Below, piece after piece: positions 1 through 8,138 of a stretch of 21,725 bases of DNA; positions within the stretch are counted from its first letter, which is position 1, and each line of letters begins with the position of its first letter. The translations under genes were made by a program, and so were the position numbers. Source of the DNA: a virus; the IMG/VR virus record IMGVR_UViG_3300001472_002929, positions 1-21,725 of that record; one strand, 5' to 3'. The notes beneath the pieces were generated by a model, which was not told the origin of the DNA, searched no databases, and saw only the letters and a list, made by a program, of their open reading frames with translations.

Positions 1-884
1 CTTCTGTTAAATACAAAAGAACCATTTCTACCATAGTCAGACTTAATGTTGTGTACTAATGATATTAAGTTATCACCAGTAATAGCTGTGTTAGAACCTG
101 AATCTATTGATGCAACATCACTGTTGGTCATAAATCCTTCAGGTTTTCCTACTGCGTTACCACTTACAAAAGCAGCACCTTCAGCTTTAGCAAATTGCTC
201 ACTAAATTCTGATTGCATTTCTGCTTCTAAGTTAAACACTGAATCTTCTAAGTCTTGCTCAGAAATATCTACTAAAGCATATTGCTCATGTGCAGGTAAT
301 TCTTCAAGTCCTACTTGATATCCAGTAGTTTCGCTTCTAGTACCACTTTCAGCTACCCACTGTGCTGCAAAAGTTCCAGTCCTTTTTGGGATTTGGATAC
401 TTCTACTACCAGTGCTTCTGATTCTTGCAATACTTCTAATCGGTGATATTTCAGTAATATCTTTGATTAGCTCTTTTACATATTCAGGTGGTGCTAAATA
501 ACCACCAGTTGAATCATTGCTTACAGTAAGTGCTTTCTTTTCAGCTACATCAAGACCTTCTATGCCTTTTCTGCAGTATGAGTCAAATGCACCCATGTAT
601 TCATCTACTTGCTTGGATTCAAAACCTGAATTTGGTCGTGTAACGATTGTTTCAAGTTTCTCAATTTGGCTTTTGATGTTGTCAGCGTTAAGTTCAGCAG
701 TCGTTAGTTTTTGATTAATGTCTTCGTAAGAATCCATTTTAGCTTCCATCTTTGCTAATTTCTCGTCTACATATGCTGTACTTTCGCCTTTCTCTATCAT
801 TTCTAATCTAGAGTCATTTACCTTTTTAAATTCTTCAAAGGTTGAGCCTAAATCAGAAATAGCATTTTTTATATCTTCCGACAT
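1..884 (-). CDS. Major capsid protein, HK97 family (C-terminus off the window)
   Basis: This is the building block of the icosahedral phage head. Reading from the ATG at 884-882, 294 residues are visible before the window ends; the family is usually around 400 residues, so the C-terminal quarter is missing. The first ~95 residues are charged and helical, like the delta/scaffold region that the prohead protease removes. They are followed by the typical HK97-fold start: a Ser-Thr-Gly-Gly-Tyr-Leu-Ala-Pro segment, then VKELIKDITEISPIRSIARI, and later a Gly-Asn-Ala-Val-Gly-Lys-Pro-Glu-Gly segment. The ATG has a clear AGGAG site that overlaps the TAA of the upstream protease gene, so it belongs to the same minus-strand head operon. 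Family and order are clear; only the cleavage site is inferred. Confidence 0.93.
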   Translation of the reverse strand, partial: MSEDIKNAISDLGSTFEEFKKVNDSRLEMIEKGESTAYVDEKLAKMEAKMDSYEDINQKLTTAELNADNIKSQIEKLETIVTRPNSGFESKQVDEYMGAFDSYCRKGIEGLDVAEKKALTVSNDSTGGYLAPPEYVKELIKDITEISPIRSIARIRSTGSRSIQIPKRTGTFAAQWVAESGTRSETTGYQVGLEELPAHEQYALVDISEQDLEDSVFNLEAEMQSEFSEQFAKAEGAAFVSGNAVGKPEGFMTNSDVASIDSGSNTAITGDNLISLVHNIKSDYGRNGSFVFNR

Positions 885-896
885 AATAATCTCCTA

Positions 897-2138
897 TTAA
901 GATTTTAAGGTTAAAGTTAAGTTCTTTATGGCATCTACCAATTCAACATTAGTATCAACATCTCGTTGACCGAATGCATCTGTGACTGCTTTTGCAGCCA
1001 TCTTTGCTTCTGAACGAGAAAGACTGAAAGCATCTCGCATTCCATTCTCCCATTCTCTAATGGAAATTTCTTCACCTTTCACTGAACGAACAGTTGCCTG
1101 TGGGTTCATTGGAAAAGTTACTAAACTAACTTCCATCAAATCTACTTCTTTAATAATACGCTTGTTACCACGCTTATCATAAGTTACTTCTTTTGGGTTT
1201 ACTCTAAAGCCTATTGATAGACCATCTAAAGCACCCATTTTTAATAATTCATAGGCTTCTGCACCTGCTTGTGTTTTTAAAGCAAGTCTACCTTTTACAA
1301 CCAACCCATGTTCATCTTCTTTGATCTCATCAAAAACACCAATAGGCATATCTGATTTATGTTGATATAAAAGTTTTACATTTTGTGGTTTTCTACTTTT
1401 TAAAGATTTTGCAAATGCACCAGCTTCTATTACATCATTGCCTAAGTCTTTGTTTCCGAATACAGAACCATAACCTTCAAATGTGCCATAGTTTTTATCT
1501 TCATCTTCATCATAGTAGGCTTTGATATTTGATTTGATTTCAATAAAAGATTTCATATCAGAAACATTGTCTTTTACATCTTCACCAGTAGCTTCTATGT
1601 ATTCTTCATGCGTAGCACATGGCATATATATTTTGTTCCCATCTTCATCATGTGAATGTGTACCACTACAACCAATTTGTTTTGCTCTAGCTATTGCTTC
1701 ATCTAAATTATCAAAGACATCTTTTCTAATTTCTTGTTTAGAACCAATTTTTGTAAGAGTTGACATTCTGTGACCGACAACCACATCTGACGGTTCACCA
1801 GCACGATAAACCCTTATTAATACTGCAGGATTATCTTCTGTTGCATTTAAAGTAAAATCTGTATCAGGTACATTTAATGTACCACTACTTACAATTCTTG
1901 TTATTTTACCTCTTGCTCTACCACCACTTGAATTCCAACTAACCATATCACCAGTTTTTAGTGAACCTGCTTCAGCTTTATTGTCAATAGAATCTTCTTT
2001 ATTTGAATCGTACTCACTAGTACAGACAGCTAATCTTTGCTCGGAATTTATATATTCACTCGCCATAGTGTCATCTCCCATACATCTATTTAAAAATTCT
2101 TGCCTAGACTCGCTATTTTGTAGTTTCGGTATAGGCAT
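897..2138 (-). CDS. HK97 prohead protease (peptidase U35) with long modular N-terminus
   Basis: This serine protease matures the procapsid by cleaving the capsid delta domain and scaffold. The protease domain occupies about residues 195-355, with the motif LLYQHKSDMPIG (His260) and GLSIGFR (Ser308) as likely catalytic residues. Three extra modules precede it: a short Cys/Met segment at 14-43 (FLNRCMGDD, then LAVCTSEY) that I recall from other phage head proteins; a TUDOR-like segment at about 61-130 (GDMVSWNSSGGRARGKI) like PF11160/DUF2945; and a segment at about 143-183 with GCSGTHSHDEDG and YMPCATHEEY. At 413 residues it is about twice the size of a minimal U35 protease. The conserved N-terminal module supports the ATG at 2138, although no good ribosome site precedes it. 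The gene lies between the head-morphogenesis and capsid genes, as usual. Confidence 0.92.
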   Translation of the reverse strand: MPIPKLQNSESRQEFLNRCMGDDTMASEYINSEQRLAVCTSEYDSNKEDSIDNKAEAGSLKTGDMVSWNSSGGRARGKITRIVSSGTLNVPDTDFTLNATEDNPAVLIRVYRAGEPSDVVVGHRMSTLTKIGSKQEIRKDVFDNLDEAIARAKQIGCSGTHSHDEDGNKIYMPCATHEEYIEATGEDVKDNVSDMKSFIEIKSNIKAYYDEDEDKNYGTFEGYGSVFGNKDLGNDVIEAGAFAKSLKSRKPQNVKLLYQHKSDMPIGVFDEIKEDEHGLVVKGRLALKTQAGAEAYELLKMGALDGLSIGFRVNPKEVTYDKRGNKRIIKEVDLMEVSLVTFPMNPQATVRSVKGEEISIREWENGMRDAFSLSRSEAKMAAKAVTDAFGQRDVDTNVELVDAIKNLTLTLKS

Positions 2139-2164
2139 ATTATCTACATATAGTACATCAGGTG

Positions 2165-2986
2165 TTAGTCTAGCACAATATCTTGCTCATCTGCATAGAT
2201 AATTACACATCTACAATTGATTACATTTTTAGCACCACCTGCACTATCACCTGCAAATTCCATTTCTGTACCACCAACCACAAATTTTTCATCCATATCT
2301 ACTGTTTGACCATTTGCACTAGCATGTGTAGGTCTTGTTCTTAAATCACCAGTAGATACCCATTTTTTTAACATTTTGATACCTAAGTCTTTTTGTGCTG
2401 TTAAGTGGTAGGAATGATTACTAAAACTAGCAGCACTATGTGTTTCTGTTCGTGCGATCAATGCAGCACGACTTCTACTAATTGGTAAAAACTTATCTGA
2501 TACAAGTTTTGCTATTTGGGGTAATGTAAGATTGTCTGCTCTGCCTTTTTCTATAAGGTTACTAATTCTGTTAGCCATTCTTTGGGTTATGCCTGATAGT
2601 ACTAATTGTCTTGTATTAAAGTATGTATTTACTACTTGTTCAAAATCTGTGCTTCTACCAAAAACAAATGCTTCATCTGCTTTTTGTGTATTGTAGTATT
2701 TATCTTCGTTGTATTTGTACATGGTTTGGAATGTTCTTTTATAATGCCCAAGTACTAATGGCATAAAATCTTCATTCAAAGTTTGTGTAGCAATATCAGG
2801 ATTGTATATACCATATTCTTTATAAAGATATAGTTGTACATTTAAGAACTTTCTAAAAAGTGTTCTAAGGTTTTTATAAAATCGTTTTTCTAAATTGTTT
2901 CTTATAACAAGTTGTTTTCTAGCTTCTTTTCTAGCATTGATACGACCTTGTCTAAATGTGTTAAATTGTTTTTTTGCTAATTTCAT
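2165..2986 (-). CDS. Phage head morphogenesis / minor capsid protein (SPP1 gp7 / Mu F-like)
   Basis: This is a minor head protein of the Phage_Mu_F/SPP1 gp7 type, which acts with the portal during procapsid assembly. The first ~70 residues are very basic and helical. The diagnostic region is C-terminal: ARTETHSAAS at about 179-188, then a KKWVSTGDLRTRPTHA segment, an acidic MDEKF/EMEFAGD stretch, and NVINCRCVIIYADE near the end, which is the family's His/Cys-containing signature. At 273 residues it fits the family's usual size. It lies between portal and protease in the head operon. The start ATG has no clear Shine-Dalgarno; the 72-bp gap before it holds short direct repeats instead. Exact role in assembly is inferred from family. 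Confidence 0.88.
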   Translation of the reverse strand: MKLAKKQFNTFRQGRINARKEARKQLVIRNNLEKRFYKNLRTLFRKFLNVQLYLYKEYGIYNPDIATQTLNEDFMPLVLGHYKRTFQTMYKYNEDKYYNTQKADEAFVFGRSTDFEQVVNTYFNTRQLVLSGITQRMANRISNLIEKGRADNLTLPQIAKLVSDKFLPISRSRAALIARTETHSAASFSNHSYHLTAQKDLGIKMLKKWVSTGDLRTRPTHASANGQTVDMDEKFVVGGTEMEFAGDSAGGAKNVINCRCVIIYADEQDIVLD

Positions 2987-3005
2987 GTAATATTTGCGAA
3001 AAAAA

Positions 3006-3048
3006 GGCTTCTGAGGTGGCTTCTGTTAGCTTCTTTGCTATAGGTTAA
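3006..3048. promoter_or_regulatory. Short GCTTCT direct repeats and TATAG element in the portal/head-protein gap
   Basis: The 72-bp gap between portal stop and head-morphogenesis start contains three GCTTCT direct repeats on the plus strand, at steps of 12 and 10 bases, then TAGCTTCTTT at 3027-3036, TATAG and TTAA. A very similar arrangement occurs at 11462-11497 upstream of the PAPS-reductase-like gene. Read on the minus strand both give TTAAC, TATA and AAAGAAGCTA in the same order, so this may be a shared internal promoter or processing site. No inverted repeat strong enough for a terminator is present. Confidence 0.35.
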
Positions 3049-3058
3049 GGGTCTTGCT

Positions 3059-4744
3059 TTAACTGTTTTGTTCCCTTTCTATTTGGTTTCTTACCTTAGT
3101 AGACCAACTGAAACCTGCATCTCCACCCCAAAGAGCCCATGCTATTCTACCTGCACTTGGATAACCTTCTTGTCCTTGTTTAAAACCTTGTGCTTGTTTA
3201 TCTACTTCATGTCTACTAAAAAAACTATACATTCTTTTAACTGTTGATATGGATAATCTTTCCTTGTCTATTAATTGATTTGCACGAGCAACACCTACAG
3301 TAGTACCACCCCTTTTAAACTTTTTTCTCCATTGCAAACCTCTTGCTGCTTCTTCTGCCATAGAATTATTAGGTCTTGTATCAATATCAGATAAGGCTTT
3401 ATCCATTTCTAACCATTCACTTATTTCTTTATCCATTTCTTCTTCATCTTCTTCTGCATAATCTGATAAATCTTCTTCATTGATTGGATTGACAGGTTTT
3501 TCAACACTTTCATCACTAATAGGAAATAAGTTAGCTGATACATATAATTCATCTGCACCATCTATAGGTTCTAAACCAATAATTTCTCTTGCTTCGTTAC
3601 GAGTCATAATACCTTCACGAACTGCACTTGTTACATTTTCATATGTTTTTCTTTTTCTTTCTGCAAGAGCAGGAATAGAATCAATGTCAAATTCAAGTGT
3701 TAAGTTATCTCCAAACATAGGCACTAACCATTCGTTCATATCAGATGATATTTTTCGTAAATGTGGGATAATTGTTTCTTCATATAGAGCAAGTCTTGCT
3801 TCAGCAACATTAGAATAAGTTTGTGAATCAGGTACACCTACTAATTGACTGGGTACACCAAAACATAAAGCGATATCTGTTGCACTCATATTTTTGAGAT
3901 TCAAAAAGTCCATGTCTTTTGGTGATAATCCCATTTCTTTCCAATCAAAATCACCTTCTAGCAACATAGGTCTACCTGCATTACCTGCACCACTAAACCT
4001 GTTGTTTAAATCTGTAAGTAATTGTTGTCTTTGTGATTCTGATAAATTAACAGAAAAACCTGAATCATCTTGTGGTTTAAATATAACAGCACCACTTGGT
4101 CTCGCTCCATTTTGTAATAAGTTTACATTGTGTTTGCTAGACATATTAAATTGGTCTACTTCTACAGCAGCGGCACTCATAGGACTTAAACCATAATAAT
4201 CATCTAAGGGATTCCATAGTTTTACATGTTTTACTTCACTAAAACCATTATCTTGGTCTACTAAATATGTTTGTTGTACTCTTCCATTAATTACATATTC
4301 ATAACTATCTGGAATAGCACCACCGCTACCTTTAATATTTATTCTATCAGGTCTTAATTGATGTAATTCTTTTGGTGCACCTAATTCACTACCTACTTTA
4401 AGTACATAAGCATTACCACTAAGAAGCACATACCCAAACAAGCTGTTAAAGAATTCGCTGTAAGACTGTAGTGGGTTTGGTCTATTGAGTAAGTCAATAA
4501 GGGGGTGTTGTTCAACAATTTGATCTCCTGATTTTATTATAAAAGGTACAGCACTTGCACCTTTGCTGATTTCATTAACACATCTATATACAATAGCATT
4601 TTTAAGATAACCTTCTTTAGCTAAATCTTGGTACTTGTAAGTTTTTGCTTCTTCAGTTCCAACACCAAAATAACCCATCATGTTTGAGTTTTTTTGTTCA
4701 GGTTTTATGTTAAATACTCTTTGAAAAAATGTTTGTTCTGCCAT
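3059..4744 (-). CDS. Portal protein, HK97 type, with an extra C-terminal domain
   Basis: This forms the dodecameric ring at one head vertex through which DNA is packaged and to which the tail attaches. Residues ~30-405 carry the phage portal domain: NAIVYRCVNEISKGAS near residue 50, a segment around FGYVLLSGNAYVLKV, LWNPLDDYYGLSPMSAA near 177-192, and the later VPSQLVGVPDSQTYSNVAEAR region. An acidic linker (~420-445) follows. A separate ~90-residue domain then runs from about 463 to 555 (ARGLQWRKKFKRGGTTVGVA and GYPSAGRIAWALWGGDAG), a segment I recall attached to other phage head proteins without a known function. At 561 residues it is longer than the usual 400-450. The ATG overlaps the terminase stop by one base (TAATG), which suggests translational coupling. 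Confidence 0.93.
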   Translation of the reverse strand: MAEQTFFQRVFNIKPEQKNSNMMGYFGVGTEEAKTYKYQDLAKEGYLKNAIVYRCVNEISKGASAVPFIIKSGDQIVEQHPLIDLLNRPNPLQSYSEFFNSLFGYVLLSGNAYVLKVGSELGAPKELHQLRPDRINIKGSGGAIPDSYEYVINGRVQQTYLVDQDNGFSEVKHVKLWNPLDDYYGLSPMSAAAVEVDQFNMSSKHNVNLLQNGARPSGAVIFKPQDDSGFSVNLSESQRQQLLTDLNNRFSGAGNAGRPMLLEGDFDWKEMGLSPKDMDFLNLKNMSATDIALCFGVPSQLVGVPDSQTYSNVAEARLALYEETIIPHLRKISSDMNEWLVPMFGDNLTLEFDIDSIPALAERKRKTYENVTSAVREGIMTRNEAREIIGLEPIDGADELYVSANLFPISDESVEKPVNPINEEDLSDYAEEDEEEMDKEISEWLEMDKALSDIDTRPNNSMAEEAARGLQWRKKFKRGGTTVGVARANQLIDKERLSISTVKRMYSFFSRHEVDKQAQGFKQGQEGYPSAGRIAWALWGGDAGFSWSTKVRNQIEREQNS

Positions 4745-6054
4745 TAGCTTATTCTCCAGTTTACTTGTCCTTTTGATTTGCTTAGTTCAGTTAAACCCCA
4801 AACCAAAGCATCTAATCTATCAGGACTCGGTTTCAGCTGACCTACATATGAACACATTTGTGATTCTAAATCTGCAAATATTCCCATATGATGTACACGC
4901 TTCTGCTCGTATAGTGCTGCAATAGGTTCTGCTCTTAACATTTTACCCCTTGTAGCTCTAACTGACCTGTAAGAAACATTAGTATCTTTATCCCTAATGA
5001 CCTTCTCTACTAAATCGCCACCATTATTAACTTCAGCTATTATTCTATCTGCTTCCCATTCATAGTAAGCATTTAATACTATTCTACCCCAACTATCAGC
5101 AGTATGTCTTCCTGATAAGTCTTCTAATACATAATACTCGTTATTTCTATCTTTGCCTACCACAACAATACCAGTCTCATCGCTGTCTGCTCCTGAAGTT
5201 ACAGCAGGGTCTACAGCTACTATTATCTGTTGTAAATCTCGTTCATCTTCTTTATTTAACCTTGTTGATTCAATCATTTCATTGCTCCACAAAGCACCCT
5301 CTACATCATCTAGTATTTCTGCATATAATTCCTGTCTACCTAATGCAGTTCCTTCATACCTTTCCCTCATCATTTCTAATGCACTATCTGCTAAGTTTTC
5401 TTGGTTTTCAAAAGTATTACCTTTTGTTAAATGTACATCATTCCTTACTACTAAATCTTTCAATATCTTAATTGGTTTAGGTGTTGTAGTTATTAAACAT
5501 TGTGGGTTGTCACCAAGTCTTAAACCAAACATAAGCTGGTCAAAAGCATCAGGGTATTGCCAAGATGCTAATTCATCACACCATGCTCTATGGAACTGTG
5601 GACCCCTTAATCTTTCAGGGCTATGTGCTGCAAATCCTACTATTTTAGAGCCATTAAATAATCTGATCTCCATGTTTGCACTAGCAAATCCATTTGTACC
5701 AAAAGAAGCATCCATACAATCACTTGGTATGATAGATAACAAGCCACTAGGACCACCAAAACATACTCTTCTCAAATCACCAAACGTAGGAGCTACAACT
5801 GCACTTATAGTATTTGGATTTCTAAGTGCGTAAATAGCTATGTCTTGTGCACCAGTTTTTGTTTTACCCCACCCACGACCAGCTAATATTAACCAAATAA
5901 AAAAATCTTTATCTAGTGGTACTATTTGTTTTGGTCTAGCTGTCTTTAACCATTCAGTGTATAGAGCTATCGCTTTCTTTTGACTTTGCTCTTGCAACCG
6001 AGTCAAGCAGTTCCATAGCTTCTCTGAAGGCATCTGTGTCTGTAACTTCTGCAT
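4744..6054 (-). CDS. terL: Terminase large subunit (packaging ATPase/nuclease)
   Basis: This is the motor that pumps DNA through the portal and cuts the concatemer. The ATPase domain shows a Walker A-like LAGRGWGKTKTG at residues 57-68 and a Walker B with RAWCDELASW at 156-165 (Asp160, Glu161). A SSTTPKP-like coupling motif appears as ITTTPKPIK at ~188-196. The RNase H-like nuclease domain has IVAVDPAVTSG (Asp282), IIAEVNNGGDLV (Glu341) and SPDRLDALVWGLTEL (Asp412/Asp415). The assigned ATG at 6054 overlaps the small subunit gene by 101 bases and has no clear ribosome site; the in-frame ATG at 6033 (residue 8) is an alternative. Its stop overlaps the portal start. Confidence 0.95.
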   Translation of the reverse strand: MQKLQTQMPSEKLWNCLTRLQEQSQKKAIALYTEWLKTARPKQIVPLDKDFFIWLILAGRGWGKTKTGAQDIAIYALRNPNTISAVVAPTFGDLRRVCFGGPSGLLSIIPSDCMDASFGTNGFASANMEIRLFNGSKIVGFAAHSPERLRGPQFHRAWCDELASWQYPDAFDQLMFGLRLGDNPQCLITTTPKPIKILKDLVVRNDVHLTKGNTFENQENLADSALEMMRERYEGTALGRQELYAEILDDVEGALWSNEMIESTRLNKEDERDLQQIIVAVDPAVTSGADSDETGIVVVGKDRNNEYYVLEDLSGRHTADSWGRIVLNAYYEWEADRIIAEVNNGGDLVEKVIRDKDTNVSYRSVRATRGKMLRAEPIAALYEQKRVHHMGIFADLESQMCSYVGQLKPSPDRLDALVWGLTELSKSKGQVNWRIS

Positions 6055-6514
6055 TTAGTTTCATGTTTTCTGTTGATTCACCTAGTGCTAGTTTTCCAAG
6101 TTTTTGTGCTTGTAGACTTGCTTGTGCTATTTGATTCAACATTTGGGTTGTCATAGTCGTTGTACCTTGTTGTCTTTTCATTGCGTTCTCTTGAAATAAG
6201 ATACCAATTTCATTGAACATAAACTTTGCCATAGTTAAAGCGTTATCATCTAATGTAATAGATTCTTGAACTAATACCTTTTGTCGTTCAGCATCAAGTT
6301 TTTGCATAAACTCATCATGAAACCTTTCTTGTTGGTGTTTCCAACTTTCTTTTTGCGACCATTTATAAAGTGTGCTTCTTGCTACTTTATGTTTAAGTGC
6401 TAATGCATCTATTGTTTGATATTTGCGTTCGGTACTACCTAAATCTATACCTTGTACAAATTCGGTTCGTATTTTTTCTGCAAGTTCTTTTGTAAGTTTT
6501 TTTGTTTTTGCCAC
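5954..6514 (-). CDS. Probable terminase small subunit
   Basis: This is likely the DNA-recognition subunit of the packaging enzyme. A helix-turn-helix is visible at about residues 33-58 (TIDALALKHKVARSTLYKWS), preceded by a basic N-terminus. A long helical middle region that could oligomerise follows, then an acidic C-terminus (TEVTDTD-like and MELLDSVARA) that could contact the large subunit. The assignment rests mainly on position, immediately upstream of and overlapping the large subunit, and on this architecture, because small terminases diverge strongly. The start is GTG at 6514 (an in-frame TAA lies just before it) without a clear Shine-Dalgarno. It is the first gene of the rightmost minus-strand structural operon and faces the plus-strand block across a 137-bp divergent gap. 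Confidence 0.75.
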   Translation of the reverse strand: MAKTKKLTKELAEKIRTEFVQGIDLGSTERKYQTIDALALKHKVARSTLYKWSQKESWKHQQERFHDEFMQKLDAERQKVLVQESITLDDNALTMAKFMFNEIGILFQENAMKRQQGTTTMTTQMLNQIAQASLQAQKLGKLALGESTENMKLNAEVTDTDAFREAMELLDSVARAKSKESDSSIH

Positions 6515-6586
6515 TTAAAATTAACCAATAAATCTCTAATAATCCAAGTAGTCTAGCACACAATAAATAAAATATACAAAATGGGT

Positions 6587-6638
6587 TTGCAATATTTCTA
6601 TATGGGGTTATAATTACAACTATTGAAACTTGAAATTT
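6587..6638 (+). promoter_or_regulatory. Plus-strand promoter with palindromic -10 and ACTTGAAATTT motif
   Basis: In the divergent gap 6515-6651, TTGCAA at 6587-6592 and TATAAT at 6609-6614 are 16 bases apart, giving a good sigma70-type promoter for the 6652 operon. The -10 lies in GTTATAATTAC (6607-6617), one mismatch from the perfect 5-1-5 palindrome seen at two other plus-strand promoters. Just downstream of the predicted transcription start is ACTTGAAATTT (6628-6638), which recurs in two other control regions. An AAGGAAAA ribosome site precedes the ATG at 6652. I see no equally good minus-strand promoter for the terminase operon, though one must be in or near this gap. Confidence 0.7.
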
Positions 6639-6651
6639 AAAAGGAAAATAT

Positions 6652-6861
6652 ATGAATATAACTACAAATGAAAAAAAAATAATCAATTCACTTACCATGT
6701 CTTGTATTAAACATAACTACCCTGAATTCGTTAAGGAGTTTGGTTACAAGAGTGCAGATGATCGCTTAGAAAAATTGTTTGGTAACACTTGGTTAGAATG
6801 TCGTGAATTAGTATGGCAATGGTACGACCAAGAATATAAGGGGTTAGGACATGATAGTTAA
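6652..6861 (+). CDS. Small protein of unknown function
   Basis: This 69-residue acidic protein is not recognised. It is predicted to be mostly helical, with aromatic-rich segments (NTWLECRELVWQWYDQEYKG near the end) and no membrane segment or signal peptide. The start is supported by an AAGGA ribosome site about 8 bases upstream and by the promoter at 6587-6614. It is the first gene of a plus-strand operon, and its end overlaps the next gene by 11 bases, so the two are probably translated together. An early-expressed host-takeover role would fit the position but is only inference. Confidence 0.7.
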   Translation: MNITTNEKKIINSLTMSCIKHNYPEFVKEFGYKSADDRLEKLFGNTWLECRELVWQWYDQEYKGLGHDS

Positions 6862-7045
6862 AACATTTCAACAAGCCTGTTACAAATGGGCATGTCATGT
6901 AGAAGACAATTTAGGTACTAAGTTAAACGAACACTCACACCCTACACAAGAAGATAGTGAAGAAAAAAATAGCGTTTGGATATTAAAAAATCACTTTGGT
7001 GTTCTATGTGTAATAGATAAAGAAACAGGTGAGGTTGTAACATGA
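6851..7045 (+). CDS. Small protein of unknown function
   Basis: This 64-residue protein begins inside the previous gene, with AAGGGG seven bases before its ATG. It ends by overlapping the next start by four bases (ATGA). The sequence has two Cys in ACYKWACHVED, a polar middle rich in Asn, His and Glu, and a C-terminal strand-like segment (SVWILKNHFGVLCVIDKETG) that suggests a small beta fold. I do not recognise a family. Tight packing between two well-supported starts makes it a credible gene. Confidence 0.7.
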   Translation: MIVKTFQQACYKWACHVEDNLGTKLNEHSHPTQEDSEEKNSVWILKNHFGVLCVIDKETGEVVT

Positions 7046-8046
7046 ACAAATCAGTATTAGAAAAATTGTTACATTCACATAATTTATTTAAATATGGTGA
7101 GCAGGGTTATGAGGTGTTTGCACAAAATTTTGCACCACTACCCCATGTACAAGTTGTAAAAGCAAACACAACACAAGAAGAAAGGAATATTAATTACAAT
7201 AAACTTGGTGAATTCTTAAAAGTCTGTTCAGAAGGTATATCACAAGCACATAAATTTTACATACAACATGAATCAGATGGTTTGACTAATGATGAACTAG
7301 AGAAGGTTGGTAATGATGTAAAGATGATGATGCCATATGAAAATACTTTTATACAATGGAATAAAAAAACTATGGTTGAAGCAATAGAACCTGAAACATA
7401 TGAAAGTAAACATATGGAAAAAAATCTTACATATAATCTTTGGTGTTATGAACGAGAAACAGGTGAGAATGAAACGCTAACAACTTGTGCTGTGTTTATA
7501 TATGACCATGATGGTGGTATGTTCCATAGTGATTACACTTTCTATGACCTGCATTGGGATAATGAAACAGGTGATTACACATATTGGATACACGAAAAAA
7601 GTCCCTTTAAAGAATTTATAGATACTGATTCTGATTCTAATGGTGTTTACATGAATAGAACTTTAAACATGAATGTACAGTTATGTAATGACATTATTTT
7701 TAGACTTAATTTGTTATTACAGTTTCCTACAATATGCGATACAGAAAATAGAAAAGGTTTAGCACCAACTAACAGACCAACATTCTTAGACCCTAGAAAA
7801 TTTAAACAAAGCACTATGAACTCTAAACCAACATGGGAACATAAAGTACTAAAAATAAATATGTTTGAAAATTCAACAGGTTTGATCTCTAGTAAAAATA
7901 CAGCAAGAAGTAGTGGTACAAAATTTCATGGTGTAAGAAAACATTTAAGAAAACTACCAACAGGTAAACACACTTTTGTTAAAGCACACTTTAGAGGTGC
8001 AAAAGAACATGGTGTTATTACAAAAGACTATGAAATAAACAATTAA
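7042..8046 (+). CDS. Conserved-looking phage protein of unknown function (334 aa)
   Basis: This is the last gene of the first plus-strand operon, with GAGG eight bases before the ATG. The protein is soluble, with no signal peptide or membrane segment. The middle region (~145-215) is rich in aromatic residues and Asp (AVFIYDHDGGMFHSDYTFYD). The C-terminal ~45 residues form a basic block with FHGVRKHLRKLPTGKHTFVK and FRGAKEHGVITKDYEI, resembling C-terminal segments I recall in other marine phage hypotheticals. That block could bind nucleic acid, but this is inference. It is too large to be a simple inhibitor peptide and may be an enzyme-sized accessory factor. No function is assigned. Confidence 0.75.
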   Translation: MNKSVLEKLLHSHNLFKYGEQGYEVFAQNFAPLPHVQVVKANTTQEERNINYNKLGEFLKVCSEGISQAHKFYIQHESDGLTNDELEKVGNDVKMMMPYENTFIQWNKKTMVEAIEPETYESKHMEKNLTYNLWCYERETGENETLTTCAVFIYDHDGGMFHSDYTFYDLHWDNETGDYTYWIHEKSPFKEFIDTDSDSNGVYMNRTLNMNVQLCNDIIFRLNLLLQFPTICDTENRKGLAPTNRPTFLDPRKFKQSTMNSKPTWEHKVLKINMFENSTGLISSKNTARSSGTKFHGVRKHLRKLPTGKHTFVKAHFRGAKEHGVITKDYEINN

Positions 8047-8075
8047 AATTAATTGAATTATTTAGTTCCTGACTA

Positions 8076-8108
8076 TTGTTTTTGATGTACTAGTTGTTAT
8101 AATAACTA
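8076..8108 (+). promoter_or_regulatory. Promoter with palindromic -10 upstream of the amidoligase operon
   Basis: TTGTTT at 8076-8081 and TATAAT at 8098-8103 are 16 bases apart. The -10 sits inside GTTATAATAAC (8096-8106), a perfect inverted repeat of GTTAT around a central A, which could be an operator. The 16-mer GTTGTTATAATAACTA (8093-8108) is repeated exactly at 18038-18053. A strong AAAGGAG ribosome site follows before the ATG at 8139. Confidence 0.75.
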
Positions 8109-8138
8109 CATCAAGATGATATTTAAAAAGGAGAAAAA

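Noticed and set aside
2999-3026. Run of T on the minus strand after GCC-rich bases as a terminator
   Set aside because: The bases before the T run are direct repeats rather than an inverted repeat, so no stable hairpin forms.
3006-3036. CRISPR-like or origin-type repeats
   Set aside because: The repeats are 6-7 bases with unequal short steps and only three copies; they lack the length and regularity of an array or iterons.
5153-5833. Long plus-strand open frame (226 codons) opposite the large terminase gene
   Set aside because: It lies wholly antisense to a well-supported terminase gene and its translation is Ser/Leu/Pro-rich with no motif, as expected from reading an AT-rich gene backwards.
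6435-6698. Minus-strand open frame of 87 codons across the divergent gap
   Set aside because: It covers the plus-strand promoter and the terminase small-subunit start, and its translation is hydrophobic then basic without a ribosome site.
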